DNA from: Bemisia tabaci
Lineage: Eukaryota > Arthropoda > Insecta > Hemiptera > Aleyrodidae
Direction: 5' to 3'
NCBI RefSeq assembly: GCF_918797505.1
Contig: NC_092801.1
Coordinates: 18,165,731 to 18,229,730, forward strand
Length of the DNA: 64,000 nt
Positions 61,447-64,000 of the stretch are shown one piece after another. Position 1 is the stretch's first letter. Every line of letters starts with the position of its first letter. The notes under the pieces are model-generated. The model had not been told where the DNA came from. It ran no database searches and saw only the letters and a program-made list of their open reading frames with translations. The translations under genes and the position numbers were made by a program.

Positions 61447-61640
61447 CTTACAACTTAAACAACTTAACTAGCCAAAACAACAACTTAATCAGCCAAAATT
61501 CAACAACTTAACCAGCCAAAAACTCAAAACAACTTAACTCAATCAGCAACAACTTACTCAGCCAAGAACACTTAAACAGCCGAACAACTTAAACAGTCAA
61601 CTTAAAACAACTTAAACAACTTAATTAGCCAAAATTCACA
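61447..61640 (+). repeat. CAACTTAA-type short tandem repeat
   Basis: Irregular repeats of CAACTTAAYCAGCCAAAA, about 25-35 bp each, starting directly at the right edge of K. Confidence 0.8.
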
Positions 61641-62248
61641 TAACAAAATAAGGACTTAATTTGGGGAAAGGCTTCAAAAAAACAACAAAGGATAAACAAA
61701 AACCCGGAACGATTTCATTCGATTTTTATTGGTCCAATCGCTCCCAGTCTGGGGGAGATGAGACAAATGAGAGTCGGGTATGAAAATCTTCTCGTTTTTT
61801 TAGTCGTTCTTTTGTCTACGCGGGCTTAAGAGAGCGCGAAACGCCCTCGGGGGGTTGGGCCCCGAAGCGGCCAGGGGGCTTAGTTTCAATATGATTATCC
61901 ACTTACAAGGAACATGCACCAATCGGAGAAACCATCAGTCATCAATGCGAGCCGTCAATTAATCGAAGTTGACGTAAGCGATTGCTCTCTACCCAACGTT
62001 CACCCGATCCTCCTGTCACGGGGGCAACGCCACAATTCGGTTCAATATTCTCCATATTTCTGAGGGAGCACAACGTAAATTAAGCGAGTCTCGGCAATAC
62101 TGCACGGAGGGGGATCATTCGAACATAATCTCAGCAAGACCCCCCCCCCCCCCCCAATGAAATTAATTTGTATATTGAGATATGAGCGCGGAACTGAAGT
62201 TTCACGTGTGCAGGTAATTTGGACACCGATGCGCTCATCCCGGTGAGC
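61641..62248. other. No gene; C homopolymer
   Basis: A run of about 16 C lies at 62139-62155. Patches at 61815-61880 are GC-rich. No frame supported. Confidence 0.4.
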
Positions 62249-62385
62249 CGATCGATTAGCCGTTTCAATCTATGATAAAGGATCGATTATCAGGGTGTTT
62301 GCAACGAAGACCTCTATAATCGATTCTTCGCAATAGCTTTAAATGGGAAGATATTGATAGCAGATGATCTACACTTTGCCCTTTG
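62249..62385. mobile_element. Family F, decayed (F6)
   Basis: GATAAAGGATCGATTATCAG, GGGTGTTTGCAACGAAGACC and CTTTAAATGGGAAGATATTG follow the F layout, but the ends are lost. Confidence 0.6.
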
Positions 62386-62397
62386 TGCACTGGAAAA

Positions 62398-62615
62398 AAA
62401 ATCACATTGAATCTAGAGTCCAGACTCTTGAAAACATTGACAAGAAAAAATACTCTTGATTCAATCGGATTTTTGCTTGAATCAAAACGAAATCCGCTTA
62501 AAGTAAGAGGCTTGGTTCGTGATTTAAGCTAGATTCTGATTGAATGCAGAGTACTTTTTCTTGTCGATGTTTTTAAGAGTCTGGACTCCAGATCCAATGT
62601 GTTTTTTTTCCAGTG
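62398..62615. mobile_element. MITE family A (copy A16)
   Basis: CACTGGAAAAAAAATCACAT to GTTTTTTTTCCAGTG, flanked by TG and TA (no match). It sits between two decayed F copies. Confidence 0.86.
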
Positions 62616-62619
62616 TATG

Positions 62620-62762
62620 TCGTGGTTTTGAATGAATCGATCGAGCTTTCATTTAATCCTATGCAAAATGATCGATTATCAGGGTATTCCTTGATAGTCG
62701 ATTCTTTACCATAGCTTCGAATGGGGAAATATCGATAGGCAATGATTCACGCTTCGCCGCTG
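62620..62762. mobile_element. Family F, decayed (F7)
   Basis: TGCAAAATGATCGATTATCA and ACCATAGCTTCGAATGGGGA are inside; ATTCACGCTTCGCCGCTGG marks the right end. Confidence 0.62.
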
Positions 62763-63541
62763 GTAGACTCGAGTATGAAGGCGTCCATTTTGCTGTCTGA
62801 ACCGGCTGGATCCGGTGAAAACGCCTTCAATTAATCGACCCGCAATCCGCACATCCTAGGAGCACGAATAGTTATCTCGCGGAATTTGTACCGAACATAC
62901 GATGTCACCGTCCGCTCGTGCGGTGGAACTGCGAGGCTGTTAACCTTCAGCTCTGCTGTTTTGACGTAAAACGTCGTATGAACTTTCGGACGTTGCCACG
63001 TTTCGACTAATGAAGTTTTAATCTTGAGAAACTTCTGCCGCGCAATGGAAAAACAGCACCGTAAAATATCATTACGTTACCTTTCATGTGATACAATGCG
63101 AATTTTCTACAGAATGTGACGTGGTGTAACGTAATGTAATATCTGGCTCTCAAGGAGCTCTCGGAAAATCGCCTGATAAATACTGTGAATAAAATTGCCG
63201 AAAATTAACAGAATACCAAGTCATGTAGTTGCTGATCTACGGTCATCTTGGTAGAAAACACAGAATGATTGAACATATTGACGATGGGTCTTCTTGGGAT
63301 AATACTGACTGTATTCATATTTTGTGCTACATTTTTCAACAACCGATCGCAAAAGTCATTGCTCATTTTACAGGCAATCTACATAATTATGTAGCTGAGT
63401 CAGGCGAAATTTGGCTTAAAGTGGAAACTCAAATTGAAGTGTTCAGAACAGCGAAAAAACCCAGTTTGGCGTAAAAATACGCTTTAAAAATGGTGTCAAA
63501 GTTCAAATTCACATAATTAATTATGTAGGCATTTGAAATGA
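62763..63541. other. No gene supported; M-like fragment
   Basis: 62960-63015 resembles one half of family M (AACGTCGTATGAACTTTCGG, then GTTGCCACGTTTC). The 81-residue frame at 63229-63474 has no recognisable domain. Confidence 0.42.
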
Positions 63542-63549
63542 ATCGCTCT

Positions 63550-63713
63550 CAGTGGCTTGGCGTGCTTTACGATTTATCGATTGATCTGCCATTTAAACAT
63601 ATGGAAATGGCTCGATTAACAGGGTGTTCGCAATGAATACCGTAATAATCGATTCTTGACCATAGCTTCAAACGGGGGAATATCGATAATCAATCATTCT
63701 CACCTCGTCACCT
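63550..63713. mobile_element. hAT-like MITE family F (F8)
   Basis: CAGTGGCTTGGCGTGCTTTA to TTCTCACCTCGTCACCT, core GTGTTCGCAATGAATACC. Flanks ATCGCTCT (63542-63549) and ATCGGTCT (63714-63721), 7 of 8 identical. Confidence 0.8.
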
Positions 63714-63792
63714 ATCGGTCTCTAGACTGGCAACAGCGCCGGAAAACTTTCAAATCATAAATTTAACACAAATTTCTATTTTTATGTTTCAG

Positions 63793-63851
63793 GTAAAGTC
63801 CAACAATTTCAGTTCTAAAATAACATGCATCATCAGTTCATATCATCCATT
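63793..63851 (+). other. Candidate 59 bp exon
   Basis: Preceded by a pyrimidine-rich acceptor (TTTTTATGTTTCAG) and followed by GTGAGT at 63852. One frame is open, VKSNNFSSKITCIISSYHP; the other two have stops. Same strand and same signal style as the candidate at 21576. It could be an untranslated exon or chance. Confidence 0.25.
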
Positions 63852-64000
63852 GTGAGTACTTCAATGCCTCAATAACTTTTTTTTACGATTCAGCAACAAT
63901 TTTCCATTAATTCAACCCATAAATCAAAGATTGGGCGAGGAAACAAGGTTTCGAAATATTTATTTCATAAAGTGAGCCTGCAGCACAACGAGAACGACAG

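Noticed and set aside
1..64000. Telomeric TTAGG arrays or rDNA retroelements
   Set aside because: No run of TTAGG and no rRNA sequence was seen on either strand.

Overview
This window is eukaryotic, and almost certainly from an arthropod. It carries one complete BEL/Pao LTR retrotransposon (a metazoan-restricted group) in a sea of short non-coding inverted-repeat transposons, with no bacterial-style gene packing, no rRNA or tRNA gene and no CRISPR array. The dense nested MITEs and the AT-rich intergenic DNA would fit a large hemipteran genome such as a whitefly, but that assignment is inference from general character, not from a diagnostic gene.

Layout. 1-1.2 kb is a ~170 bp tandem repeat. 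1.5-27 kb is a gene-poor mosaic of inverted-repeat elements: family A (CACTGG ends), family B (CACGGAG ends), family C (CACTGAAAA ends), hAT-like family F (CAGTGGCG ends), larger foldbacks E, N, U and Y, and TAGAGT-ended elements. 27.3-35.0 kb is an intact minus-strand BEL/Pao element with near-identical LTRs, a 5 bp target duplication, primer-binding site, polypurine tract and one 1745-codon gag-pol frame. 35.7-36.3 kb is an 8-unit minisatellite. 38.9-39.25 kb holds the best non-transposon coding candidate: a minus-strand exon-like frame with splice-like signals. 43.6-48.2 kb is a nested complex of TAGAGT-ended elements and a ~300 bp tandem array. 48.2-49.35 kb is a five-unit ~204-236 bp tandem array. 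51.9-63.9 kb returns to nested MITEs, ending in a second small exon-like segment.

How the parts relate. The window records many generations of insertion. Flanking duplications can be read directly: 2 bp, not restricted to TA, for families A, B and D; 8 bp for F and the TAGAGT group; TTAA for Y; 9 bp for one C copy; 5 bp for BEL/Pao. Paralogous empty sites inside the window confirm several of these. One A copy sits exactly on the junction of a tandem duplication with mismatched flanks, as expected from recombination between two A insertions. The only confidently functional protein gene is the retrotransposon polyprotein. Two or three short exon-like segments suggest that host introns or intergenic DNA fill the rest. 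Family letters are local labels used only here.
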